From assembly GCA_035506275.1 (NCBI GenBank), contig DATJPT010000015.1, forward strand, positions 1 through 51,860: a DNA stretch of 51,860 bases, given 5' to 3'. The translations under genes and the position numbers were made by a program. Shown here one piece after another: positions 27,473 through 36,285 of this stretch. Under the pieces are notes generated by a model. It ran no database searches and had not been told where the DNA came from. It was given only the letters and a program-made list of their open reading frames with translations. The stretch's first letter is position 1, and every line of letters starts with the position of its first letter. The stretch comes from Bacteroidota bacterium. Its GTDB lineage: Bacteria > Bacteroidota > Ignavibacteria > UBA10030 > UBA8401.

Positions 27473-29182
27473 CTATTTTAGGAGGAGCATTTTCTTCGTC
27501 AACACGTTGGTGCCCTGCTCAAGTCTATAGAAGTAGACTCCGCTGGCGAACCTGCTCATATCGACATTGTACGTGTACTCACCTGCCGCTCTCTGTCCCT
27601 CATCCACCACCTGCACCATCTGACCGAGCAAATTGTAGACCTTCAAGCTCATCATACCCGGCTGACCCAGGTTAAATTTGATCTGCGTGGAAGGGTTGAA
27701 CGGATTCGGGTAGTTCTGCTCGAGCGAGAATTTGTTCGGAACGGTGGTGTTGGCGGCTTTGACAGCCGTGGTAGCCCATGTGGCTTTCGCCGACGGGTAC
27801 CAGTTCAGATCGCCCGCCGGGAATCCGCCCCACGCGCCGGTATACGCCGGTGACGCTGTTGAATAGGCGGCGCTCATTGTATCGCGATAGTACGGAGTCG
27901 TATGGATGTCATAACCAGGGTACGTTGCCTGGAGTCCGCTCCCATCTCCGCCTTCAGCGCCGCCCATCGAGGTCGGCTCAGCAAACCAGAGCATGAGATT
28001 CGAAAACGGCGCGGGCACCTTGTTGAATGCGAAATTACTCAATGCCGTGAACGCGGTCGCAGTATCCGCCCCTAGCCGGGCTTTGATGCTGTCGGACAGA
28101 ATACGTCCGAAACCAAGTGTAGGATCCCATCCTTCAGCCCGCGCCGTATCCCAAGCTGCGGTGAGGGACGGTGAAGTGTAGTAGTAGTTGTGGGCAATTT
28201 TCCACTGGGTTGGGGTAAAGCCGGGAAGCGTGTCGGTTTGGAGCGGTGCATAGTTGATCCAGCTCATTACCACTTTTCCCTGAGCATCGAACTCGTTTGA
28301 CTCGATAAAATCGTATTGACGCTGTGAGTTCGTGTCGGCGCCCATTGCCATCGGGTCGACGAACAGGCTATTCGTGATTGTGACATCCGATCCAACCGCG
28401 CCTAGTGTAAAGAGGCCATAGCGGCCGCCGTTCTCGTACACGGTATTGTGGTCGAAAATGATGTGGTTGATACGACCAACGCTTGAACGGTGTCGCATGA
28501 CCCTGTCAAAGCCGTACGCGACAGTATTGTTGATCATCACAAGGCTGTCGAGAGAGATGTTCCGCGCATCAACAACGCGTCCGTTGCCTGCGCCTGCCGA
28601 CCAGGGAACGTTGCTGTTCACAAGGATATTATCCGTGAACTTGATGGTCGTGCCCGCCGCGAAGTTGCTGGCGAAGGCCTGGTTTGTTCCGCCGAAAGTG
28701 TTGCCCACGAACTCCATCCGCCATCCGGGGGTCGCGCAACGAAAGAGAATGTATGTGGCGCCATAGTTATCCAAATAGGAAGTATCCTGGTCAAAATAGC
28801 CAACCATCGTGATCCCCTTCACGTAGACATTGCCTTCGACGTTGACGAACTGGTACGGCACGGCGAGTGGGGTGGCATTAGGAACGGGCATCGCGTACAC
28901 TCGTGGTTGTTCAGCAACCCCGGTATCTGATGCCACAATATTCAACGGCCAACCGGCGTTCGTAACGATATTGTTCCAGAACCACGTTCCGCCGCGCTGG
29001 AGCACATAAACCCGCTGGGTGTCAACGCGCGCGCCGTTTGCGGTCGTGTCGCCCATGATGATATCGCTCAGGTTCGTCGCCGTTGTCGGCGCCTTCAGGA
29101 ACAAGGTATGCTGACCGAATGCCGCCGTAGCCAGATAGAGCAACAGCAGCACGGGAAACATGACCCGTAACGTTGGTTTCAT
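27473..29182 (-). CDS. Exported parallel beta-helix protein with T9SS C-terminal sorting domain
   Basis: A 569-residue secreted protein. A signal peptide (1-23, AFGQ) leads into a right-handed beta-helix-like region (about 60-310) with repeated short strands such as NNTVAYGFDRV, HNTVYENGG and TNSLFVDP, as in pectate-lyase-like folds. The last 85 residues (485-569) are a type IX secretion sorting domain: FSLEQNYPNPFNPST, then LKVYNLLGQ, ASGVYFYRL and the terminal KKMLLLK. T9SS would export it across the outer membrane and anchor it or release it. It starts 67 bases after the TonB receptor with GGAGG four bases before the ATG. It may bind or cleave a polysaccharide at the cell surface, in the place usually taken by a SusD-like protein; I see no catalytic motif that would name it. 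Confidence 0.88.
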   Translation of the reverse strand: MKPTLRVMFPVLLLLYLATAAFGQHTLFLKAPTTATNLSDIIMGDTTANGARVDTQRVYVLQRGGTWFWNNIVTNAGWPLNIVASDTGVAEQPRVYAMPVPNATPLAVPYQFVNVEGNVYVKGITMVGYFDQDTSYLDNYGATYILFRCATPGWRMEFVGNTFGGTNQAFASNFAAGTTIKFTDNILVNSNVPWSAGAGNGRVVDARNISLDSLVMINNTVAYGFDRVMRHRSSVGRINHIIFDHNTVYENGGRYGLFTLGAVGSDVTITNSLFVDPMAMGADTNSQRQYDFIESNEFDAQGKVVMSWINYAPLQTDTLPGFTPTQWKIAHNYYYTSPSLTAAWDTARAEGWDPTLGFGRILSDSIKARLGADTATAFTALSNFAFNKVPAPFSNLMLWFAEPTSMGGAEGGDGSGLQATYPGYDIHTTPYYRDTMSAAYSTASPAYTGAWGGFPAGDLNWYPSAKATWATTAVKAANTTVPNKFSLEQNYPNPFNPSTQIKFNLGQPGMMSLKVYNLLGQMVQVVDEGQRAAGEYTYNVDMSRFASGVYFYRLEQGTNVLTKKMLLLK

Positions 29183-29249
29183 AAAACCTCCAAAAAAAAA
29201 GTGAATGTGAATTAGTAGTACAGCGGTACAACAAGTAAAGCTATTTTGG

Positions 29250-32234
29250 TTACAACAAAACTCTCATCCAGAGATCGGCAGTTGTGCCGTACCGGATGCT
29301 TGAGGTCAGCAGTGTCCACTTCATGACCGTGTTCTGGATGCTCGTCCCTTCGCTGGCGTCTGTCAGGTTGTTGATATTAAGCCCAACAGCCAGATGGTCC
29401 CCGATGTTTTGCTTGAGGGCAAGGTCCAGGCGCGAGAAGGCGTCCTGCACCGGGTTCGAGCGATTGTCCACCGAAAAGCCGTTATAGTACTGCCCCTGGT
29501 AAAAATACGACAGCCGTACGGAGAATCCCGCAATGTCGTAGCCCAGCACTGCGTTGCCGAAGAATTCGGGAGAGTTGACAATCCTGCTCCTTTGTTCGGC
29601 GAGCTCGAGATATGGTTTTGCCACCTTAAAGCCTGCAAGAATAACGGTGTCGTACTTGGTTTCCGCAAAGGGGGTATACGTCTGATCCTTGACCAGCGAG
29701 AGGTTATACGACATCGTGAGGCCGCGCAGGTAGCCGGGGAGGAACCGTAGGTTCGTTTGCTGTTCAAGCTCGAAGCCCCACACTTCGGTCGGCAACGTGG
29801 AATTGTAGGGATAGGTCAGCAAATACATACTGGCGAAGGGGGGCTTACCGTTGCGATATACCATCCCCACCTGCGCCGGAGTTGTGCTGCCGGGGAGGAT
29901 CTCGTACCCGTTCAGAAGCTCGATTTCATTCTTGATCCGTTTGTAATATGTCGAGAATGAAAGAAGCCCAAGATCGTTTCCGTAAGCTTGAATATTGAGC
30001 TCATAGTTCCAGGCGTCTCCATTTTTCAGGTTCGTGTTTCCGACCTTGGCCATGTCGTTGTCCACATAGGGGGCCGTGCCAACGATGACGTACGTCGGCA
30101 ACCGGTAGTTGAAATCGGGGCGGATGATGCCGGCGTAGGCGGCAAGGCGGACGTTCAAGTAGTCCGTCGGACGGACGATGAAATGGAAATTCGGAAGAAC
30201 GATCGTCTCGGTGTGTTTTGCTGCAGTGTCACTGAAGACCGAGTAGACTGTAAGCGGCTGCGGGGTGTAGTAGGACGTGTACGAGTCGTCGTCCGTTTCG
30301 AGCCGCACGCCGGCGATGAAGGTCGCCGCCGTTCCGAAGTTCAGGGTATTCATCAGGTAGCCTGCACCCACGGCTTCATTGGCGGTGTACCCAGTTCCAT
30401 CTTCGGCCGTACCGTCGGCGTATTCTCTTCGCGCTCCATCCGCGGTGATGCCGACGGAACTGATGTCGTACCAGTTCCGGATCAAGGTCGGGTCGAACAG
30501 CGGGTCAAAATTGTATAACCCGTAGATGTTCCGTGTGCCGCTGGTCAAGAAGTTCGTCAGCAGGACGAGACCTCCGGCGTCCTGTAGATTCCCGAAGCCG
30601 TATTTCGCCCAGTCCTTGGCAACGATCTGACCGTTCGAATTCAGCATGTCCGGCAGTACTTGGGCGCTGTTGTAGTACGGCGAGAATTCCATCATGTTGT
30701 CGCGCCGGTGGTACCGGTCGGTGTACTTGCCGCCGAACTTGAACTCACCACTGATGTCGGAGAAGAGGTAATCCCTTTTGATGTCCAGGGTCGCGGTCCG
30801 TTGAAATTCGAGGTTGCTTTCCGTTCGGATGTACCCATACTGCAGGAAGGCATCGCTGAAATTATTGAGGGAATACGGAATGAGGGCCTGGTACGGACCC
30901 TGCCACAACGACGGAGGAACCGCGAGCATCCCCGAAACTACTTGGTTGTTTCCGTTGAGGGTTGACGGCTCGTCAAAATTCGCGGTGTAGTTGTATGGCT
31001 GCTCCGTGCTCGACTGCGTGAAAGAGAAGTTCCAGCTCACATGCCAATCGCTGACATTATTTTCGCCCACGACAGAAAATGCGCTAATGTCTGTGTTGAT
31101 GTCCTGTCCTTGGATGTCGTAATTAATCTCCGACGACTCCACGGGATAATCGCGGGTCATCTGGGACAAACGGCGCTGCGTGGTGTTAAAGTCGCCGTTT
31201 ACCTTGATAACGCCGTCATCGGGCGTCTTGAAGTCGAACAGCACGCGGCCGCCCGTTCGCGTTCGTATCTCGGGCGTCCAATCAAGGGTGAAACTGTTGA
31301 TCCCCCATTTGGTGGAGTTGTTCAGCGTTTGATCGTAGGCGACATTGTAGTCCTCGCTGCTGCGGTCGCGCCGCTCGGCGTTGGCAAAGATCTGTATCCC
31401 CACCACATCGTCGAAGAAGCGCTCGCCATAGTTGCCGTTAAAATTATATTGGCTGTAAGAGTTGGTGAGAGCTGCGTATGACCCCTGCGCTGTCACCTGT
31501 ATTACCCGGGTCTCCGGAGCTGTTTTTGTCACGAAATTGACGTTACCTGCGATGGCTTGGCCGTCCATGTCTGACGTGATGGCTTTCGTAACTGTGATCC
31601 CCGAGAGAGATGCCTGTGCAATTGTACTCAGGTCCACACCTCGAGAGTCAGCATCCGTTGCCGAAAGTTGAACTCCATCCATCGTGATCGTTGTCAAATC
31701 TTCACTCAAACCGCGCAGCACAATTTGGTTCGCCTCCCCGCCCGACCGGACAACCGAAACACCGGGAAGACGACCGATCGCCTCTGCCGCGTTTGCGTCG
31801 GGCAATTCCTTGATCTTCTCCTCGGAAACAACGCTGACGATCGCATTCGACGTGAGCTGCTGGTTAATGGCAGCGGCTTGGCCAAGCGCCTGGCTTGTGA
31901 TGACAACCTCTTGGCCTTGCACCGCTGTGGGAAGAAGAGCAAAATTACACTCCGTAGCTTTGTCGTCTTTGATTGTTACAGAGATTGTCTGCGAGAGGTA
32001 TCCAACGTAGGAACATCGAGCGTTGTAATGACCGGCTGGGATCGTTTGAATGGTGTAGTTGCCCGAGATGTCCCCCGCCGTCCCAAGCGGAGTGCCAACC
32101 AACATAACATTGGCGGCAACCAGGGGCTGTCCGGTCGTCGAGTCGCGGACAACCCCCTTGAGTGTGCCGGAGGCGAGCAACAGAGATGGAGTTAGAAAAA
32201 GAAGAAGGAGAAGCTTTTTTGCTGACCAATTCAC
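29250..32234 (-). CDS. TonB-dependent outer-membrane receptor
   Basis: A 994-residue outer-membrane protein for energised uptake of an oligosaccharide. After the signal peptide (1-22) comes a carboxypeptidase-regulatory-like domain (about 24-105, LKGVVRDSTTGQPLVAANV), then the plug (about 120-240, with AEAIGRLPGVSVVRSGGE and IVLRGL) and a long beta barrel. The start is GTG at 32234 with GGGAGG seven bases upstream. The protein ends in WMRVLL rather than the usual terminal Phe. No SusD-like gene is next to it, so it is closer to single-component receptors of the FCB group than to a SusCD pair. Upstream lie a close match to the LacI operator and an extra half-site. Confidence 0.94.
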   Translation of the reverse strand: MNWSAKKLLLLLFLTPSLLLASGTLKGVVRDSTTGQPLVAANVMLVGTPLGTAGDISGNYTIQTIPAGHYNARCSYVGYLSQTISVTIKDDKATECNFALLPTAVQGQEVVITSQALGQAAAINQQLTSNAIVSVVSEEKIKELPDANAAEAIGRLPGVSVVRSGGEANQIVLRGLSEDLTTITMDGVQLSATDADSRGVDLSTIAQASLSGITVTKAITSDMDGQAIAGNVNFVTKTAPETRVIQVTAQGSYAALTNSYSQYNFNGNYGERFFDDVVGIQIFANAERRDRSSEDYNVAYDQTLNNSTKWGINSFTLDWTPEIRTRTGGRVLFDFKTPDDGVIKVNGDFNTTQRRLSQMTRDYPVESSEINYDIQGQDINTDISAFSVVGENNVSDWHVSWNFSFTQSSTEQPYNYTANFDEPSTLNGNNQVVSGMLAVPPSLWQGPYQALIPYSLNNFSDAFLQYGYIRTESNLEFQRTATLDIKRDYLFSDISGEFKFGGKYTDRYHRRDNMMEFSPYYNSAQVLPDMLNSNGQIVAKDWAKYGFGNLQDAGGLVLLTNFLTSGTRNIYGLYNFDPLFDPTLIRNWYDISSVGITADGARREYADGTAEDGTGYTANEAVGAGYLMNTLNFGTAATFIAGVRLETDDDSYTSYYTPQPLTVYSVFSDTAAKHTETIVLPNFHFIVRPTDYLNVRLAAYAGIIRPDFNYRLPTYVIVGTAPYVDNDMAKVGNTNLKNGDAWNYELNIQAYGNDLGLLSFSTYYKRIKNEIELLNGYEILPGSTTPAQVGMVYRNGKPPFASMYLLTYPYNSTLPTEVWGFELEQQTNLRFLPGYLRGLTMSYNLSLVKDQTYTPFAETKYDTVILAGFKVAKPYLELAEQRSRIVNSPEFFGNAVLGYDIAGFSVRLSYFYQGQYYNGFSVDNRSNPVQDAFSRLDLALKQNIGDHLAVGLNINNLTDASEGTSIQNTVMKWTLLTSSIRYGTTADLWMRVLL

Positions 32235-32323
32235 AGTTCAACCCTCCCTTAAGGTAGATGAAACCTGTGGTTCACGGAAACATCCGCGCGTTCAATTCGG
32301 ATGAAGGATTAGGTCAAGAAAAG

Positions 32324-32339
32324 ACTAAACCGGTTTGAT
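32324..32339. promoter_or_regulatory. Putative LacI operator upstream of the TonB receptor
   Basis: ACTAAACCGGTTTGAT shares the left half and the AAACCGGTTT core of the perfect palindrome at 23498-23519; only the right arm departs (GAT in place of AGT). It sits about 90 bases upstream of the receptor start. Binding by the same regulator is inferred from this identity. Confidence 0.7.
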
Positions 32340-32397
32340 TAGGACAATTAGCGCAATATAGCTGTAAATAAAGGGAAATATTGAAATAATAGGATAG

Positions 32398-32420
32398 TAC
32401 TAAACCGCTCCAGTTAGTTA
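32398..32420. promoter_or_regulatory. Possible second, degenerate operator upstream of the TonB receptor
   Basis: The left ten bases TACTAAACCG are identical to the operator half-site at 23498-23519. The right arm is present only as TTAGT, two bases further out on each side of the centre than in the perfect site. It lies about 74 bases from the first receptor operator, roughly seven helical turns. It may be an auxiliary half-site or chance. Confidence 0.4.
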
Positions 32421-32822
32421 CAATTTTTTCGATTTAATGTCAAGTTAAATTTTGACTTTTTTTTGATTCAGTGGTTTTCCCATTCAGGAAGGGTCAAATC
32501 CACCTTGTGAAATCTGAGCTTGAAGGAGGCAATGTTCAATCGCGCTATGCAGCGCCCCGCGCAGCTTAGAATCATTTCTGGAGTAATTAGAATTCCACCT
32601 TTGTCCGCGAAGAAAATGTGACGGAACAAACCAATCGCTGCACTATGCCCATGCATAGGAGGAGGTCCTTCGACTCTTTGTTGGAATGCATTGCCCCCGA
32701 TTTCGGGGATCGGTGAGTGAAACGATTGAGTCCGCGTTCAGGTTTACTTTAATGAACACGATTCAGGTATGATGATCAAACAAGGCGCCGCAGGTAACAG
32801 ACGAGTCCCCCGTACCACCGGA
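32421..32822. other. Intergenic stretch without a confident gene
   Basis: This is the rest of the gap between the divergent TonB receptor and the lipoprotein at 32823. It starts with an AT-rich run likely to contain promoter elements, then has mixed sequence with a short CCCCGA/TCGGGG inverted repeat near 32696-32709. A minus-strand frame of 62 codons at 32468-32656 has no good ribosome binding site and I do not support it. Confidence 0.5.
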
Positions 32823-33446
32823 ATGAAGATTTTCAGTAAATTCATAGCACCATCTATTCTCCTGTGCGTTCTATCAGGATGCGAAACGCATTACGCTACG
32901 TACGATATCATGCTGACGGAGGCCGTCGCTCCTCGTCCAAAGAACGATACCAATGGCAAGCAAACAATCTATCACACTGACTCGCTCGGAATAAAAAAAT
33001 ATTGCTTCGAAAATGACTTCGTCAAAATTATCTGGTCGCCTTCAGCGTACGGTGTCGGGTTCACAATTGATAATAAAACGGATTCTTCCGTCACCGTTTT
33101 ATGGGATGATGCCGCCTATGTCAATGAAGTAGGATCGCGCTATCACGTCATTCATTCCGGAATAAGGTTTATTAACAAAAGGGACCTCCAGTCGCCCACT
33201 GTGATACCAAAAAATGAGACGCTCGATGATCTGGTATTTCCCGTTGATTACATTTATGGGGACATGGACGGCGGATGGTATGAAGCCCCGCTTTGGCCTG
33301 ATGCAAGCGGTTCGCTCGGAAAGCTGAAATCTCAATCGCGGGCATTTTTTGGTAAATCCTTTCAAGTAGTTTTGCCCCTGTCTGTTCACGATGTTGTAAA
33401 TGAGTACACTTTTACTTTTTTCATCAGGAGTGCCAGCTACAAGTAG
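32823..33446 (+). CDS. Lipoprotein of unknown function
   Basis: The 207-residue product has a type II signal peptide ending in the lipobox LSGC at about residue 18, so it should be lipidated and placed in a membrane facing the periplasm or surface. The mature part is mostly predicted beta structure, with patterns such as FVKIIWSPSAYGVGFTIDNKTDSSVTVLWDDAAY that resemble an Ig-like or FxLYD-type sandwich. I recognise no catalytic motif. The frame opens at 32769, but the ATG at 32823 places the Lys and the hydrophobic core at the normal distance from the start. It is divergent from the TonB receptor and stands alone on the plus strand. Confidence 0.75.
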   Translation: MKIFSKFIAPSILLCVLSGCETHYATYDIMLTEAVAPRPKNDTNGKQTIYHTDSLGIKKYCFENDFVKIIWSPSAYGVGFTIDNKTDSSVTVLWDDAAYVNEVGSRYHVIHSGIRFINKRDLQSPTVIPKNETLDDLVFPVDYIYGDMDGGWYEAPLWPDASGSLGKLKSQSRAFFGKSFQVVLPLSVHDVVNEYTFTFFIRSASYK

Positions 33447-33745
33447 CTCACACAGAAGTTGGCATTTTCATCCCAGAAGAGGTCCAGGAAAGGATGAGGG
33501 CTGGAGGGTCATTCGCGGCACGTCCCATCCACCGTTCAACGTGAATGTTGATTTCACATCAACGGGGAACACGTTTCATTCGAATGCAGAGATCATTTAA
33601 CAAGAGACTCGTCGGAACATTCATCTATTGAATTGAAGGTGCGGTGCAGTTCCCTTTTAATACCCTTCTATGCTCTGATTAAATTGTGTATTGAGGGGGG
33701 CAGATGATCACCCCATGAAGACTAATCGGCCTACTTCAAAACAAA
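33447..33745. other. Intergenic stretch, no gene seen
   Basis: About 300 bases between two convergent lipoprotein genes. Short frames on both strands lack ribosome binding sites and protein-like composition. The only structure I see is the terminator hairpin at its right end. Confidence 0.5.
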
Positions 33746-33769
33746 GAGCCCGACATCATTGTCGGGCTC
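33735..33769 (-). terminator. Intrinsic terminator for the minus-strand small-lipoprotein unit
   Basis: A 10-bp perfect stem (GAGCCCGACA at 33746-33755 with 33760-33769) and a four-base loop. On the minus strand it is followed by TTTGTTTTG, 27 bases after the stop of the lipoprotein gene at 33796. Confidence 0.8.
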
Positions 33770-33795
33770 GGTGCATTTCAGACTATTCTGATCTC

Positions 33796-34185
33796 CTAAT
33801 TCGCGAATAGTCGCCTGTATGCAGAGGAATAATAATACGTTTTATATTTACCCTGCGACGAGGACGAAGTGAGTTGTTTCGTCATCCTTGACGAAGGCGA
33901 AGAATACGTCATGAACAGCCTGTACGACGAAGGATAAAGGTGATCGTTGCCCTGATGCTTCATCATTGATGGAGGGTCGGTGTTGGCAAAAAACAGTTTG
34001 TACGATGAAGGATAGTAAGTCTCCCGTTCCTGCGACATGGAACCAGCCTCCTGTTTGTTCGTCAGTGAAGGTGTATCGATTGTCGCCGGGCACTCCTTCA
34101 TATACTCGGCATATCGCTCGGTGGTGCACCCCATTACAGAAAGAACCACCAACAGTATGACAACGGATATTATTGTCTTCTCCAT
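33796..34185 (-). CDS. Small lipoprotein with three Ser-Ser-Tyr-Leu-Phe repeats
   Basis: A 129-residue product whose N-terminus is a lipoprotein signal ending VMGC at about residue 20. The mature chain holds three copies of a short motif: YYPSSYKLFFAN, LYPSSYRLFMTY and, at the C-terminus, YYYSSAYRRLFAN, separated by polar linkers of about 20-25 residues. I do not know a family with this repeat. The ATG at 34185 is nine bases from AAAGGAG; the ATG at 34191 would leave only three, so the former is preferred. It follows the paralogue at 34213-34596 by 27 bases and ends in a good terminator, so it is the last gene of a minus-strand unit starting at 35652. Confidence 0.75.
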   Translation of the reverse strand: MEKTIISVVILLVVLSVMGCTTERYAEYMKECPATIDTPSLTNKQEAGSMSQERETYYPSSYKLFFANTDPPSMMKHQGNDHLYPSSYRLFMTYSSPSSRMTKQLTSSSSQGKYKTYYYSSAYRRLFAN

Positions 34186-34212
34186 ATTCATTCGCTCCTT
34201 TGGCTTCAAATA

Positions 34213-34596
34213 TTAACATGGTGAATTAATCAGATCATTGGACGAGCAAGGAGGGGGCGCACGAAGAGGATTCGGCCGAAAAAGTGCTATGGGACTCGGA
34301 ATAAATACTTGTGGGATTTCGCTGAAACGCCTTGGAGTGACGACGCTGATCCACGGCGAGGCCGCATTAAGAGACTGGTCGTCGGAAAAGTGTTCTGAGA
34401 AGATGAGGTGTCGGTGAGAGGTCCAATAAGGACGTTCATCAAGATCAATGCTGCGGTCGTTTACAGCTGAAAGTGAGGCGTCAAGCTTTACAAAGAGCGG
34501 CCGGCCAAGAAGATCGCTTGAACAGAGGAGACCGGGAACGATATAAGCCCCGAGAATCGCAAGAACCGCAAGATGTCGAATTCTGGAATTTCCCAT
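34213..34596 (-). CDS. Small membrane-anchored protein, paralogue A
   Basis: A 127-residue protein of unknown function with one N-terminal hydrophobic segment (about 8-25: LAVLAILGAYIVPGLL), either a signal peptide or an anchor. It is clearly homologous to the plus-strand gene at 35932-36285: both have GAY-VPG, LFGQ/LLGR-PLF-KLD, a DRSI-LD segment, an identical RPYWTSHRH block and a proline-rich RAPP end. The ribosome binding site is weak (GGGA ten bases upstream). It lies between the Gly/Tyr-rich lipoprotein and the repeat lipoprotein on the same strand. Conservation between two copies supports it as a real gene despite having no recognised family. Confidence 0.75.
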   Translation of the reverse strand: MGNSRIRHLAVLAILGAYIVPGLLCSSDLLGRPLFVKLDASLSAVNDRSIDLDERPYWTSHRHLIFSEHFSDDQSLNAASPWISVVTPRRFSEIPQVFIPSPIALFRPNPLRAPPPCSSNDLINSPC

Positions 34597-34731
34597 AATG
34601 CGAGATTCCCAGATTTACGCATTTCAATACTTCTGCAAATTGGACTTCAGAATAAATTCAACGGTTTAATGCTGCTTGCTTATTGATAACGATTCCGATG
34701 CCAAGAATCTTTTCGTGGTCCATAACCATTT

Positions 34732-35652
34732 CTACCTCCCTCTGCCTCTTCCCCCTCCGCCTCCACCAGCGCTGCGTCCACCTCCGCTTCTCGCAGATGA
34801 ACCCTGTGGAAAGAAACTGCGAGGCGACGATTGGCGGAACGATGACCTCGATCCGGCGCCGAAACCACTTATGGAAGCAGACTGCGATCGGATCCAGTGA
34901 TTCATCCATTGCGCGCTCATCCTATAGCTCGCGGGGGCCCTTCCGTTTCTTGATCCGTACCGCGTGAAGGTATTCCTCACCGAAGTGCGCGGCCGTTGTG
35001 CCGCACCGGCCCGAGACTGAGAACTCGCGGCTGTCATCTTCGCCCTCTGCCACCAAGGAACTTCCTGAGCTGAACGAAAGCGAGAAGTGTTCAATGTTGC
35101 AGTGCCCGAAGCCGCTGATGGTCGGAAAGAACCGATCCCGTTTCCTGAGGACAGTGTCCCACGTGCATTGATTGCGCCGCGTGTTGTCCCAACTGTCCTT
35201 CGCCTGGATCCAAGGAGTGATCCCGAATAGCCTCGCAAGCCGCGATTGCGATAACGCCCGTACCCATAGCCGTAGCCAACTCCGAATCCCCATCCGTAAT
35301 CATCATAGCCTCCATCCCAATACGGATAAGGATACATCAACATCGCATCCCACGGATAGTCGTAGCCACCGTACCAAGGTTCGAGCCCATCTCCCCAATC
35401 GTACCAGGACGGTGAATAGTAATCAAACGCTCCCCTGTATTGCAATGAACGGTAGTCGTCATTGCTGAAGTAGTTCTTGCCCGTTGTGTCGCTCCGTGTA
35501 CTCGAAGAATCGTTCTCTGCATATTCATAGTTATTGCCACCGTCATTTCCTCCGTCACTGAACGTTTCGATCCGAGTATAGCATCCCGCAAAAACAAATC
35601 CCCCAATCAGCAAGGACAAAGAGAGATTGAAGGACCGGTGTTTAGTTATCAT
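34732..35652 (-). CDS. Gly/Tyr/Arg-rich low-complexity lipoprotein
   Basis: A 306-residue lipoprotein: signal ending VFAGC at about residue 24. The chain has an acidic Asn/Asp/Ser-rich part (about 35-65), a Tyr/Trp/Gly-rich part (about 75-145, with repeated GYGYGYG), an Arg/Ser/Gly-rich part, and a tail of glycines and arginines. There is no globular domain. Proteins of this make-up can be surface or matrix proteins, but no function can be assigned. A frame opens at 35685; the ATG at 35652 has GGAAGGG about seven bases upstream and starts the lipoprotein signal, so it is used. It heads the unit that continues to paralogue A and the repeat lipoprotein. Confidence 0.75.
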   Translation of the reverse strand: MITKHRSFNLSLSLLIGGFVFAGCYTRIETFSDGGNDGGNNYEYAENDSSSTRSDTTGKNYFSNDDYRSLQYRGAFDYYSPSWYDWGDGLEPWYGGYDYPWDAMLMYPYPYWDGGYDDYGWGFGVGYGYGYGRYRNRGLRGYSGSLLGSRRRTVGTTRGAINARGTLSSGNGIGSFRPSAASGTATLNTSRFRSAQEVPWWQRAKMTAASSQSRAGAAQRPRTSVRNTFTRYGSRNGRAPASYRMSAQWMNHWIRSQSASISGFGAGSRSSFRQSSPRSFFPQGSSARSGGGRSAGGGGGGRGRGR

Positions 35653-35931
35653 AAATAATCCCTTCCGCACTTGTTGCTCCATCATTAGTCATAACAGCTA
35701 CGAGAAGTGAATCATTCCCTCATCTCGCTTTTGCAACATATGCATGAATTACATTTGCGGTGTGAACCATAAGTTTCTTGTGATTGGCGCAGTGATCTTC
35801 TCACATCGCAATGATCCGGCAATAAAGGATTCACATAGCGTGAGCTAGGATTGTCTTTGCATCCCATGGAACCAAATTGCAGTCTGACATGTTAAACATT
35901 TTGCACGGTTCACATTTACAGATTCTAACGT

Positions 35932-36285
35932 ATGAAAAATCCCGCACTCCGTGGCATCATTATTGGGATTCTCCTTGGCGCCTATATGGTCCCTGGGATA
36001 CTAAGTCGCGAGAATCTATTTGGTCAGCCACTCTTCTTCAAGCTCGACTCCGCCCCTTCAGTCCATGCCGATCGGAGCATTAATCTCGACGCACGTCCCT
36101 ACTGGACCTCCCACAGGCACATCGTCTCCTCCGAAAAAGTTTTCAGCGACCAAATCCTCTTCACAATCGAGCCATGGCTCGGTGCTGTCAAACTGCGGCA
36201 TCGCCGTGAGATCAAGGGATCATTTCCGACGCTGTTAGCGAATTCCTCTCCCCACAACGCCTTCCGCGCTCCTCCCCATTCGTAG
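35932..36285 (+). CDS. Small membrane-anchored protein, paralogue B
   Basis: A 117-residue homologue of the minus-strand gene at 34213-34596, transcribed in the opposite direction about 280 bases from the Gly/Tyr-rich lipoprotein start. It has an N-terminal hydrophobic stretch (about 8-25), then LFGQPLFFKLD, DRSINLDARPYWTSHRH and a C-terminal FRAPPHS. The conserved core is about residues 15-65; the rest varies. No catalytic pattern or known family is visible. No strong ribosome binding site precedes the ATG. Confidence 0.72.
   Translation: MKNPALRGIIIGILLGAYMVPGILSRENLFGQPLFFKLDSAPSVHADRSINLDARPYWTSHRHIVSSEKVFSDQILFTIEPWLGAVKLRHRREIKGSFPTLLANSSPHNAFRAPPHS

Noticed and set aside
32468..32656. 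Minus-strand frame of 62 codons between the receptor and the first lipoprotein
   Set aside because: It has no usable ribosome binding site, no signal or domain pattern, and no clear partner. It could be a gene remnant but I cannot support it.
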